From Brevinematales bacterium (GTDB lineage Bacteria; Spirochaetota; Brevinematia; Brevinematales; GWF1-51-8): a stretch of DNA of 64,000 nt. The stretch covers positions 1-64,000 of the forward strand of contig JAGVBZ010000021.1 in assembly GCA_020059465.1 (NCBI GenBank), written 5' to 3'. Below the pieces are notes generated by a model. It saw only the letters and a program-made list of their open reading frames with translations. It did not search any database and was not told the DNA's origin. This document shows, in pieces, positions 41,348 through 49,469 of the stretch (positions are counted from its first letter, which is position 1; each line of letters starts with the position of its first letter). The translations under genes and the position numbers were made by a program.

Positions 41348-43471
41348 TTATAGACCTTTTTCCGGATTGCGTATCGGTTTGAATTCCATCTTCTTCTCCA
41401 TTTCCCGCCGGGCCTTCTCTTCCTTCTTGCCGATAAAGTCTTCGATCTCCTTAAAGCTGTCGCGCACTTTTTTATCAGTGCGTAGAGTGTATACTCCCTC
41501 AGAATTGAGTTCCCATGAATTCGCGGTATCGTTGAATTGAATTTCCAGCACTTTACTCAGCAATGCGCGGCCGTCCTTTGCCTTAATCGGAAACAGAAGT
41601 TCTACCCTGCGGCTGAGATTCCGCATCATCCAGTCCGCGCTGGAAAGGAAATATTCCTCGTCGCCGCCGTTGTAGAAATAATAGACTCTCGCATGCTCGA
41701 GGAACCGTCCGATGATACTGTGTATCGTAATATTTTCGCTGAGACCTTTAAGACCGGGTTTTAGGGCGCAGCCGCCGCGAATGATCAGGTTAATCTTTAC
41801 TCCGGCCATCGATGCTTCATAGAGCGCCTGTACAATTTCCTTATCCAGCAGGGTATTCAGCTTTGCGATAATTCTCGCGTTCATCCGGTTTTTCGCATTC
41901 GCGGTCTCGCGCCGGATCAGCGAGAGAAATTTTTCCCGCATATCGATAGGCGCGACAGCGACATGATTCCATTTATTCGGCAGCGAAAACCCCGTCAACA
42001 GATTGAATAATTGGGATATATCCTCGCCGATCAGCTCGTCGCTCGTAAAAAGGCTGAAATCGGAGTAAAGTTTCGCGGTAGTCTCATTATAGTTTCCGGT
42101 CGCCAGATGGCAGTACCGGCGTATCCCGCTTCGTTCCTTCCGGACGATCAACAGCGCCTTGGTATGGGTTTTCAGGTTTGCAATCCCGTAGATCACATGC
42201 GCGCCAGCATCCTCGAGAGCCCTCGCCGCGCTGATATTCCGTTCCTCGTCACCCCGCGCTTTTAATTCGTCGAGAATGGTAACATATTTCCCGTTAACGG
42301 CGGCTTTGATCAGTCCTTTCAGGATCGCCGATTTAGAACTCGTCCGGTAGAGAGTTAGTTTTATCGCAAGAACATCCGGGTCCTCGGCGGCCTTATCGAT
42401 CATCTCGACTACAGGGTCGTAGGCCTGGTACGGATGAAAGAGTAAAACGTCCTTTTCCCCGATCACTTCAAAAATATCTTTGGATTGGAACTCTGCCGGA
42501 TAGAGCGGCTTAATCTGCGCTTCTTTCAGGTCGTTCCGCGACGATGTCATGTAGATATCCATGCACGACCCCAAATCGAACAGACCGTTGATCTCAAAGA
42601 CCGCGTCGCCGACCACGTCGAAACGCTCAACCAATTCCTTCAGACGGGTTTCGGGAAGCCCTTTCTCATACTCGAATTTGACCACGTCCCGCAGATGCAT
42701 CGTCTTGACCTTTTCCTCGATACGCATCAGGAGGTCGGACGCGGCGTCGGTCTCCACATTAAAATCGGTATCGCGGGAAAGCCGGATAATACTCGTCCAT
42801 TCGACCGTGTATCCGTTATAGAGTTCCCCGACAAATAATTTGATAATGCTTTCGAGCGGGAAATAGGTTTCCTCATTTTCGATTTTAATATACCTTCCCA
42901 GGGCGCTGGACGGAACCTCGACAAATGAGAGATCCGTTACCTCGATCGATTCGGGGATTTTATCGCCGCGCTTCAGACCGGCCGCAATATAAAGTCTCCC
43001 CGAGTTGAGTCTGGGAAATGGATGGGTCGGACCGACGGAAAGCGGGGTCAGCACTTTCTGGATTTTGGTCTGAAATACATGCTTCAGGTAATCCTGATAC
43101 TTCGTAAAATCGGAAGGCTCGGTAACAATATTTACGCCAACCCCGCGAAGTTCGGGCAGGATTCTTTCATCGAACTCTTCATAGAGGCGTTTATAAAAAG
43201 CGCGAACCCGTTTCATAATCCCGACAAGCTGTTCGGCGGGCGATAGACCGTCGGCAGAACTCCCGCCAGTTTCCAGATCGTTCTGTTTATTGATCGCAGC
43301 CACCCGCACCATAAAGAATTCCTCGAGGTTGCGGGTCACAATCGATATAAACTTCAGACGTTCCAGAAGGGGATTGCTTTCCTCGCATGCTTCGTACAGG
43401 ACACGGTTATTAAACTCCAGCCAGCTCCATTCCCGGTTCAGGAAATACTTTGGGTTATTCAAATCGATCAT
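41348..43471 (-). CDS. ppk1: Polyphosphate kinase 1
   Basis: Makes polyphosphate from ATP, reversibly. The 707-residue protein shows N-terminal FLNREWSWLEFNNRVL, the YRTSSKSAI and DELKARGDEERNI motifs, the likely phospho-histidine in LKTHTKALL (about 435) and the second His in FLEHARVYYF. The C-terminal 40 residues are a charged coiled stretch. Its start overlaps the ppx stop by four bases, so synthesis and breakdown enzymes are made together. Confidence 0.96.
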   Translation of the reverse strand: MIDLNNPKYFLNREWSWLEFNNRVLYEACEESNPLLERLKFISIVTRNLEEFFMVRVAAINKQNDLETGGSSADGLSPAEQLVGIMKRVRAFYKRLYEEFDERILPELRGVGVNIVTEPSDFTKYQDYLKHVFQTKIQKVLTPLSVGPTHPFPRLNSGRLYIAAGLKRGDKIPESIEVTDLSFVEVPSSALGRYIKIENEETYFPLESIIKLFVGELYNGYTVEWTSIIRLSRDTDFNVETDAASDLLMRIEEKVKTMHLRDVVKFEYEKGLPETRLKELVERFDVVGDAVFEINGLFDLGSCMDIYMTSSRNDLKEAQIKPLYPAEFQSKDIFEVIGEKDVLLFHPYQAYDPVVEMIDKAAEDPDVLAIKLTLYRTSSKSAILKGLIKAAVNGKYVTILDELKARGDEERNISAARALEDAGAHVIYGIANLKTHTKALLIVRKERSGIRRYCHLATGNYNETTAKLYSDFSLFTSDELIGEDISQLFNLLTGFSLPNKWNHVAVAPIDMREKFLSLIRRETANAKNRMNARIIAKLNTLLDKEIVQALYEASMAGVKINLIIRGGCALKPGLKGLSENITIHSIIGRFLEHARVYYFYNGGDEEYFLSSADWMMRNLSRRVELLFPIKAKDGRALLSKVLEIQFNDTANSWELNSEGVYTLRTDKKVRDSFKEIEDFIGKKEEKARREMEKKMEFKPIRNPEKGL

Positions 43472-45033
43472 ACTTTTATCTCCAAACTAATCGGTACCCC
43501 GAAAAACATTTCAAAAAGATCGCCTTTCGATTTCACCGCGGATTTTACTATATCAAAATATTCAATCTGTCCTATCTTCATTTTGACCTGAATCTCGCAT
43601 TTGGTATCCAGCAGGCTCACGGTGATATCCTCGACGGCCTGATTGTGAATATTATCCAATGCGTCGGCGACACGAAGAATCGCCGCAAGACGGCTGACGA
43701 TGACCCGTTCGTGCATCGGGAGCGCCATATACTCGATATGCGACGGTTTCGGCGTGGCCTTCCGATGGTAACGCGAAATCAGCGATATCAGATTCATCTC
43801 GCTTTTACTCAACCCGAATATCTCGCTGGAAAGAATCAGTACCTGCGAATGCTTATGGTGGCTGCTCGGATTAACGAACGCGCCTATATCATGCAGTATC
43901 CCGGATACCTCGAGAAGCATTCTTTCAATTTCAGGCAGCCCATAGGTGCTTTTAATCTGGTCGAATAAAGAAAGTGCGATTTTTGTCACATGCATCGAGT
44001 GTTCTTCGGCAAAACGATACTTTCGTCCGAGATAGACTGCCGAGGAGATGATGTGGTCACGCAGCTCGTCATCGATAATCCCGTCCTGCTCGTTGTCGTC
44101 ATGGCATGTCAGATAGTCCAAAATCGCCCCGGACATGGGAATATTCGGGAATAAAATATCCTTCGCCTTAGTCAGCGCGAAAAATTTCGCCGTCATGAGA
44201 AGCGCCATCATGGTCGTCCCAGCGACATTCTCGTTGAGCGAATACTTTTTATTGATCTCCTCGATCGTTAAATTCTCCACTTCCTGAAAAAGCGACTTGA
44301 ATCTCGGGGCGCTGATCCGGTAAATATCCTCTACTTCTTTATCGACGCCGATCGACTCGATCAGGCGAATCAAATCGTCGTTCAGCGCGACAAAGCAGTC
44401 GATTCCCTTAATCTCGGGATAGTTTTTCATATTGTTTATAAAATTGATGGTTACCGGACTCAACGCATAATCGAAAAAACGCTCCGGCAGATCGTATGAA
44501 CGGAGAAGACGCAGCGTACCCTGATTATAGGACTGGGTGAACGCGATTTTCCCCTTGACCAGCATCATGATCTGTGTGGATCCTCCCCCGATCGAAATGA
44601 TCAACGTATTTCCCTCGAGGAAACCATAACGGTCTTTAAGGAGTTTGCGCGCGGAATGGTAATAATACTTAATCTCCTGAATAGGTTCAATGATCTCGAT
44701 TCGTATTCCGGTCGCGTTGAATACTCTTTCCATCACCGCATCGGCGTTAGACGCGCCGCGCAGACTGCTTGTCGCGATCGCCTTGTAGTCCTCGATCTGG
44801 TAGGATTTCATCACTTCCAGGTACTGCTTGATCACGTTTATCAGATCGCGGACAGTCTGGTTTGAAACCACTCCCTTGCTGAATGTATCCTTCCCGATCA
44901 GCACGGGAACCCAGAGATGCTCGATAGTCTTGAAGCACCCCTTCCTAATTATTTCTCCGACTGTCATCCGGATTGAATGAGAACCGATATCGATTACAGC
45001 GTATAAGCCCTGTTTCCGTTTTTTCATATTCAT
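43468..45033 (-). CDS. ppx: Ppx/GppA-type exopolyphosphatase with HD domain
   Basis: Degrades polyphosphate or the alarmone pppGpp. The 521-residue protein has the actin-like N-terminal domain (LYAVIDIGSHSIRM) and a C-terminal HD-type domain (LLEVSGILHDIGAFVNPSSH, SLISRYHRKA). The second phosphate loop reads ISIGGGSTQI where most relatives have DIGGGSTE: Asp and Glu are Ser and Gln, so activity may be altered. Start at 45033 is used; an ATG two codons later is equally possible. Confidence 0.9.
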   Translation of the reverse strand: MNMKKRKQGLYAVIDIGSHSIRMTVGEIIRKGCFKTIEHLWVPVLIGKDTFSKGVVSNQTVRDLINVIKQYLEVMKSYQIEDYKAIATSSLRGASNADAVMERVFNATGIRIEIIEPIQEIKYYYHSARKLLKDRYGFLEGNTLIISIGGGSTQIMMLVKGKIAFTQSYNQGTLRLLRSYDLPERFFDYALSPVTINFINNMKNYPEIKGIDCFVALNDDLIRLIESIGVDKEVEDIYRISAPRFKSLFQEVENLTIEEINKKYSLNENVAGTTMMALLMTAKFFALTKAKDILFPNIPMSGAILDYLTCHDDNEQDGIIDDELRDHIISSAVYLGRKYRFAEEHSMHVTKIALSLFDQIKSTYGLPEIERMLLEVSGILHDIGAFVNPSSHHKHSQVLILSSEIFGLSKSEMNLISLISRYHRKATPKPSHIEYMALPMHERVIVSRLAAILRVADALDNIHNQAVEDITVSLLDTKCEIQVKMKIGQIEYFDIVKSAVKSKGDLFEMFFGVPISLEIKV

Positions 45034-45053
45034 CCCAAAGTTGTAATTTGTAT

Positions 45054-45081
45054 ATTATAGCGATAATTCCCTAAATGTCAA
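45054..45081 (-). promoter_or_regulatory. Promoter of the ppx-ppk operon
   Basis: On the minus strand, perfect TTGACA (complement 45076-45081), 16 bp spacer, perfect TATAAT (complement 45054-45059), about 20 bp before the ppx start. It is among the strongest promoters in the window. Confidence 0.85.
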
Positions 45082-45154
45082 GGAATAGATTTTATATACA
45101 TATGTGCGTATTGTTTATTGCAGATGCCGTATATCAGTTCTTCCGGCGGACGCT

Positions 45155-45179
45155 GAAAAAAACCGCCGGTTCACGGCGG
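45155..45179 (-). terminator. Terminator of the SUMF1-like gene
   Basis: Minus-strand stem CCGCCG/CGGCGG (45163-45168 with 45174-45179), five-base loop, followed by a run of seven T. It lies about 55 bases after the stop at 45234. Confidence 0.85.
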
Positions 45180-45233
45180 CAGAAAAACATCTCTCGGTCG
45201 TATTTTCCAGATACGTTATCCCTTATAATACTG

Positions 45234-46169
45234 CTATTTGGGTTTCGGGCCGCCCTTGATGTAGGTCATCGCCAGACGGAAACCGATGTAATAGGAACTA
45301 GAGTACGGAAACGGGTAATTTCTATTCGCGATTCGGAGATGCTCCTTTAGGGAGTTGACGCTTCCTCCGCGTATCACATGCGAGTAGCCCTGCAGAGGGC
45401 CGGCGGGATTCTCATTCGTATAGGAGGTGTACGGGCCGTACCAGTCCCAGCACCATTCCCACACGTTCCCGCTCATATCGTAAATTCCCAGCGAGTTCGG
45501 ATGCTTGAGTCCTACGGGAAACGGCGGATCGATTGTCTGTGAAAAATCATACCAGCCGACCAATTCGGGACGGTCGCTACCGCTGTAGATATACGGCATC
45601 GGATAATTCCCCCCGCGCGCGGCGTATTCCCATTCCGCCTCCGTCGGGAGACGGTATCCGTCTACAGAAAAATCACAGGTCACAATCCACTTTTTTGGAT
45701 CGTATCCCCCCAGGTTATTGGGATCCTTCCTGCTCTTTTCGATTATATAGCAGGGAATCAGCCCTTCCTTCAGGCTTTTCCAATTACAGAACTCGACCGC
45801 ATCGTACCAGTCGATATTGACCACCGGCCTCGTACCCCGCCCCAATCCGTCGTCGGGCGGGAGCGGCTTACCCGTATCGAAGCAGTAACGGTCGTATTCC
45901 TGAAACGTCACCTCGAAGCGCGAAAGATAAAAACTATCCACCAGCGCATAATGCACCGGCTTTTCGTCCGCATCGCCTTTGTTCCATGTGTCGCCCATTT
46001 CGAAAACCCCGCCCTCGATGTAAACCATCGGGTTCGGCTGGTACTCCAATAATACGATGATATTTGTCTCGACATATCCGGTAGGCGCCTCAACCGGAGG
46101 CACGCCGAAAATAGTCTGAAGCCAGATCATCAGTGAGTTGATAAAAACATTGATTCCGGTATAATTCAT
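45234..46169 (-). CDS. SUMF1/FGE-domain protein, probably non-catalytic
   Basis: A 311-residue protein with the formylglycine-generating-enzyme fold: MVYIEGGVFEMGD, SRFEVTFQEYDRY, PVVNIDWYDAVEFCNW, YRLPTEAEWEYAARGG, GIYDMSGNVWEWCWDWYG and HVIRGGSVN. The C-terminal cysteines of true FGE are absent (after IRGGS there is no Cys), so a binding or structural role is more likely. An N-terminal hydrophobic stretch (about 4-20) may be a signal or anchor. The ATG at 46169 has GAGG upstream; a TTG five codons earlier is rejected. Confidence 0.85.
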   Translation of the reverse strand: MNYTGINVFINSLMIWLQTIFGVPPVEAPTGYVETNIIVLLEYQPNPMVYIEGGVFEMGDTWNKGDADEKPVHYALVDSFYLSRFEVTFQEYDRYCFDTGKPLPPDDGLGRGTRPVVNIDWYDAVEFCNWKSLKEGLIPCYIIEKSRKDPNNLGGYDPKKWIVTCDFSVDGYRLPTEAEWEYAARGGNYPMPYIYSGSDRPELVGWYDFSQTIDPPFPVGLKHPNSLGIYDMSGNVWEWCWDWYGPYTSYTNENPAGPLQGYSHVIRGGSVNSLKEHLRIANRNYPFPYSSSYYIGFRLAMTYIKGGPKPK

Positions 46170-46275
46170 AGGTACGCCTCGCAATTATCATATTATTATC
46201 GTAAAAAGCGGGCGGAGAATGAAGAAAAATGACAGGAAACTCGATGAGATAAGTGATCGGGATGACAGGTATTTT

Positions 46276-46342
46276 GTCACTGCGAAAACACAGAACGAAG
46301 TAATCTGTAAAAGACCGCTTCGTCCTGTGTCCTCGTAATGAC
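46276..46342. repeat. Imperfect inverted repeat (dispersed intergenic type)
   Basis: Left arm GTCACTGCGAAAACACAG..., right arm CTGTGTCCTCGTAATGAC: about 28-base arms with several mismatches around a short centre. It resembles the GTCATTGCGAG-type palindromes dispersed in many genomes. A related fragment is at 25636-25667. Confidence 0.55.
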
Positions 46343-46483
46343 ATGGACTGTACATAACCCCGATACCGCGCGATATACTTTTTAGAGCGCGGCAGAAGCT
46401 GTCGCGTATGATGGATTGTGAGATTGATATATCCCCGGTATCCCGCACAGAAGTGAGGGAGATGCGCTCACCGTGACGGAGCC

Positions 46484-46560
46484 GTCATCCTGAGCCTGTC
46501 GTCATCCTGAGCCTGCCGTCATCCTGAGCCTGCCGTCATCCTGAGCCTGTCGAAGGATGC
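46484..46560. repeat. Four tandem 17 bp units, GTCATCCTGAGCCTGYC
   Basis: Units at 46484-46500, 46501-46517, 46518-46534 and 46535-46551, differing only at one T/C position, then GAAGGATG. The unit plus tail equals the widespread intergenic motif GTCATCCTGAGCCTGTCGAAGGATG, here with its first arm amplified. The whole gap 46186-46579 holds only these repeats and no supported gene. Confidence 0.85.
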
Positions 46561-46579
46561 AATTGAATACCTATTAGGG

Positions 46580-47740
46580 CTAATTCTGCTGGGAAACCGC
46601 GTATTCCAGACTAAAGCAGAACACCCTGGGAGGATTGTTTACGGGAATATACACCGTCTTTCCATAATAATCCCTAGCCCATTTTAAGTTGGGGCGGGTT
46701 ACAAGTCCGAGGTATTTGTTGATAAACATGATGACCCCCGTATCGGCATTCACGACATTGATGAACCCGTTATCGTCAATACCGGCAACCACATTAAGAC
46801 CATCCGAGTAATAGATAGGCGAATAGGTGAACGGGTCGTAGGTGCGGCAGAACCAGTTCTGGTTGAGCGCCGCGGAAATATCATATTTTCCGATGCCGGG
46901 ATTATTATATTTTGAGAAACCCGCATATAGTTTCTTATAGATAGGGTTTATCAGCAATGAAGAATACTTCACTTCCATCCCGGTGATATTCTCCTCGGAC
47001 AAAGCCGTCAGATTATTATAGGCGTCAAATACCAGGATCCCTACGCTTCCGCCGACATACAGTTTCTGGTTAAACCCGTAATATATCGCGGAACCGTAAA
47101 TATTCATTAATGTTTCTTTCGATGTGACGCTGAAAAATGTATTGTCGGTCTTTACAATCGTCCCGTCGTAATCGAAAATATAAAAGTTATTATCTCCATA
47201 AAGCACTTTCACTATTTTCGAGAGGTTTACATCGATCGATGTAAAGGAATCGATCTGAAAGGGATTATTATTTATTTTTACCGCAACAATCTTCTGCGCG
47301 CTATGCAGTATTAAAACGGGGTCAAGCGTCGAATTGGTGTATACCAGATAATTCGCGGACGGCAGTATTGGCAGATTCGTCTGCGCAACCAAATCGCCGT
47401 AATCGGTTCCGTACTTCCTGAGTGTGGCCTCGGACGACCCTGAATTGGTAGAAACCACAAACAGGAAGCCGTTCCCAAGAATTTCCGTCGAATAAAGCAG
47501 GACTATATTCTGGTTGCTGATTGTCCTGAACCATTTCAGGTTTCCCGTATCCATCCAAACATTAAATATATTGCCCTTCTCGTCGGCAAAAAACACGGAA
47601 CTTCCTTCCTGAACCACTCCCGCGACCACATCGTAATCCAAATTATACTGCCACACTACCCCTTCATCATATTGAGGGCTGAGGCTGCATGCGGAAAAGC
47701 CCAAAAGCAGAAGCGCGGCAAAAATCACTTTATTTCTCAT
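46580..47740 (-). CDS. Lipoprotein with PQQ-type beta-propeller
   Basis: A 386-residue lipoprotein (lipobox GFSAC, Cys about residue 18) whose body is made of repeated units of the PQQ/BamB kind: GNIFNVWMDTGNLKWFR near residue 55, and GFINVVNADTGVIMF near 325. BamB-like propellers scaffold outer-membrane assembly, but this one lacks neighbouring bam genes, so only the fold can be named. It has its own promoter, which overlaps the iorA promoter. Confidence 0.8.
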   Translation of the reverse strand: MRNKVIFAALLLLGFSACSLSPQYDEGVVWQYNLDYDVVAGVVQEGSSVFFADEKGNIFNVWMDTGNLKWFRTISNQNIVLLYSTEILGNGFLFVVSTNSGSSEATLRKYGTDYGDLVAQTNLPILPSANYLVYTNSTLDPVLILHSAQKIVAVKINNNPFQIDSFTSIDVNLSKIVKVLYGDNNFYIFDYDGTIVKTDNTFFSVTSKETLMNIYGSAIYYGFNQKLYVGGSVGILVFDAYNNLTALSEENITGMEVKYSSLLINPIYKKLYAGFSKYNNPGIGKYDISAALNQNWFCRTYDPFTYSPIYYSDGLNVVAGIDDNGFINVVNADTGVIMFINKYLGLVTRPNLKWARDYYGKTVYIPVNNPPRVFCFSLEYAVSQQN

Positions 47741-47769
47741 CTTTTCTCCTCAATTAAATCAATTTATTA

Positions 47770-47798
47770 TTGGCAGAAAACTCATTCTCCTTTATAAT
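47770..47798 (+). promoter_or_regulatory. Promoter of the iorA operon
   Basis: TTGGCA at 47770-47775, 17 bp spacer, perfect TATAAT at 47793-47798. Transcription would start near 47805. Confidence 0.75.
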
Positions 47799-47823
47799 AT
47801 ATCTCCATACGGCAGAAAGTCAA
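47796..47823 (-). promoter_or_regulatory. Promoter of the PQQ lipoprotein gene
   Basis: On the minus strand, TTGACT (complement 47818-47823), 16 bp spacer, TATATT (complement 47796-47801). Its -10 box overlaps the -10 of the opposite iorA promoter. Confidence 0.65.
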
Positions 47824-47870
47824 GTAATCTATAGATATAACTCAAAAAAGCAGTCGGAGGATGCACCTGA

Positions 47871-49469
47871 ATGAAAGAATTGATGTTGGGAAATGAGGCT
47901 ATCGCACGAGGCGCCTACGAGGCAAATGCTTGGGTCGCCACCGGATATCCCGGAACACCAAGCTCCGAAATTATTGAGACTATCGGTGAAAAATATCCCG
48001 AGATCAGTTCCGAATGGAGCGTCAACGAGAAGGTCGCGCTGGAAATCGCGATCGGTTCCTCCATCGCAGGGATACGTTCGCTCTGTACGATGAAACATGT
48101 CGGTCTTAATGTCGCGGCCGACCCGCTGATGACTGTGGCATATACCGGAGTGGAAGGCGGACTTGTAATCGTGGTCGCCGACGACCCCGGTATGCATTCG
48201 TCGCAGAACGAGCAGGACACCCGGAATTACGCGAAATTTGCAAAAATACCCGCCCTCGAACCGTCGGACAGCGGAGATGCTAAGGAATTTACCGCATTAG
48301 CGTTCGATATTTCGGAAAAGTTCGATACCCCGGTTATTATCCGTACCCTGACCCGCGTCGCCCATACCAAAACCGCGGTTGAAATAAAAAAAGTATCCCG
48401 GAAACTTCCCCCTATGGCGGAAGGAAAAAACGCGAAGAAATATGTAATGATTCCCGCAAACGCCCGCCCCAGGCATACGATAGTTCTGGAGCGCTATCTG
48501 AAACTCCGCGAGTATTCCGAAACCTTCGCCCATCACCAGGCAGAGTACCGGGGGACGGATATCGGAATAGTCACCCACGGTTTCGTATATAATTATGTCC
48601 GGGAGGCGCTGCCCGACGCGAGTGTGTTCAAGGTCGCGATGTACCCTCTTCCTATAAAAAAGATAAAAGAATTTGCGAAAAAAGTGAAAAAGCTTTACGT
48701 TATAGAGGAGTTGGATCCGCTGATCGAGGAGGAACTCCGCGCCGAAGGGCTGCAGTTCACCGGGAAGGAAATCATTCCTTCCGAGGGCGAACTTTCTATC
48801 GACATCATCCGGAAAGCGTTCGGGATAACCGACCGCGAGGTTAAGCCTCATGCCGGACTGCCGCCGCGCCCTCCGCAGTTATGTAAGGGATGCGGGCATA
48901 TTCAGGTGTTCGAGGTGCTGCGGGACCTGAAATGCACGGTACTCGGCGATATCGGGTGCTATACCCTGGGGATGCTTCCGCCGTATAACGCGATGCACAC
49001 CACTGTATGTATGGGCGCGAGTGTCGGCAACGAGATCGGGTTTAAGAAGGCGTCCCAGCTTCATCAGTCCATCGCGAACTCGGTCGCGGTTATCGGAGAT
49101 TCGACGTTTTTCCACTCCGGTATGACGGGGCTTCTCAACGCGGTCTATAACCGTACGCCGATCACCCTTATCATACTGGATAACCGGATCACAGCGATGA
49201 CAGGGCATCAGCCCAGCCCCAACACCGGGTTCGACAACGCATTCCGGCCGAACGAACGAGTGGATATGGAACAGGTAGTGAAGGGTCTGGGGATACGCCG
49301 GGTACGCAGGATCAAGATCGGTCCGCGAACGGTCGATGAATTTAAAAATGCCGTTCTTGAAGAAACCGCGGTGAACGAACCGTCGGTGATTATCGCGGAC
49401 GAGATATGTGTTATCTCCGAACCGAAAATGCGTAAATTGGCAGAACAAATAAAGCAGGAACATAAATGA
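47871..49469 (+). CDS. iorA: Indolepyruvate:ferredoxin oxidoreductase, alpha subunit
   Basis: With IorB it oxidises aryl pyruvates to acyl-CoA and passes electrons to ferredoxin. The 532-residue protein has the pyrimidine-binding N-terminal domain (YPGTPSSEIIETI, EWSVNEKVALEIAIG), and the thiamine-diphosphate domain (LCKGCGHIQVFEVL, LGDIGCYTLG, VIGDSTFFHSGMTGL). It ends soon after EPSVIIADEICVI and lacks the C-terminal 2x[4Fe-4S] ferredoxin domain that most IorA proteins have. The gene overlaps a phosphatase gene by four bases. Confidence 0.95.
   Translation: MKELMLGNEAIARGAYEANAWVATGYPGTPSSEIIETIGEKYPEISSEWSVNEKVALEIAIGSSIAGIRSLCTMKHVGLNVAADPLMTVAYTGVEGGLVIVVADDPGMHSSQNEQDTRNYAKFAKIPALEPSDSGDAKEFTALAFDISEKFDTPVIIRTLTRVAHTKTAVEIKKVSRKLPPMAEGKNAKKYVMIPANARPRHTIVLERYLKLREYSETFAHHQAEYRGTDIGIVTHGFVYNYVREALPDASVFKVAMYPLPIKKIKEFAKKVKKLYVIEELDPLIEEELRAEGLQFTGKEIIPSEGELSIDIIRKAFGITDREVKPHAGLPPRPPQLCKGCGHIQVFEVLRDLKCTVLGDIGCYTLGMLPPYNAMHTTVCMGASVGNEIGFKKASQLHQSIANSVAVIGDSTFFHSGMTGLLNAVYNRTPITLIILDNRITAMTGHQPSPNTGFDNAFRPNERVDMEQVVKGLGIRRVRRIKIGPRTVDEFKNAVLEETAVNEPSVIIADEICVISEPKMRKLAEQIKQEHK

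Noticed and set aside
45234-46169. True formylglycine-generating enzyme
   Set aside because: The catalytic C-terminal cysteines are missing and no sulfatase gene is nearby.
46484-46560. Possible CRISPR array
   Set aside because: The 17 bp units are directly adjacent with no spacers, and no cas gene is nearby.
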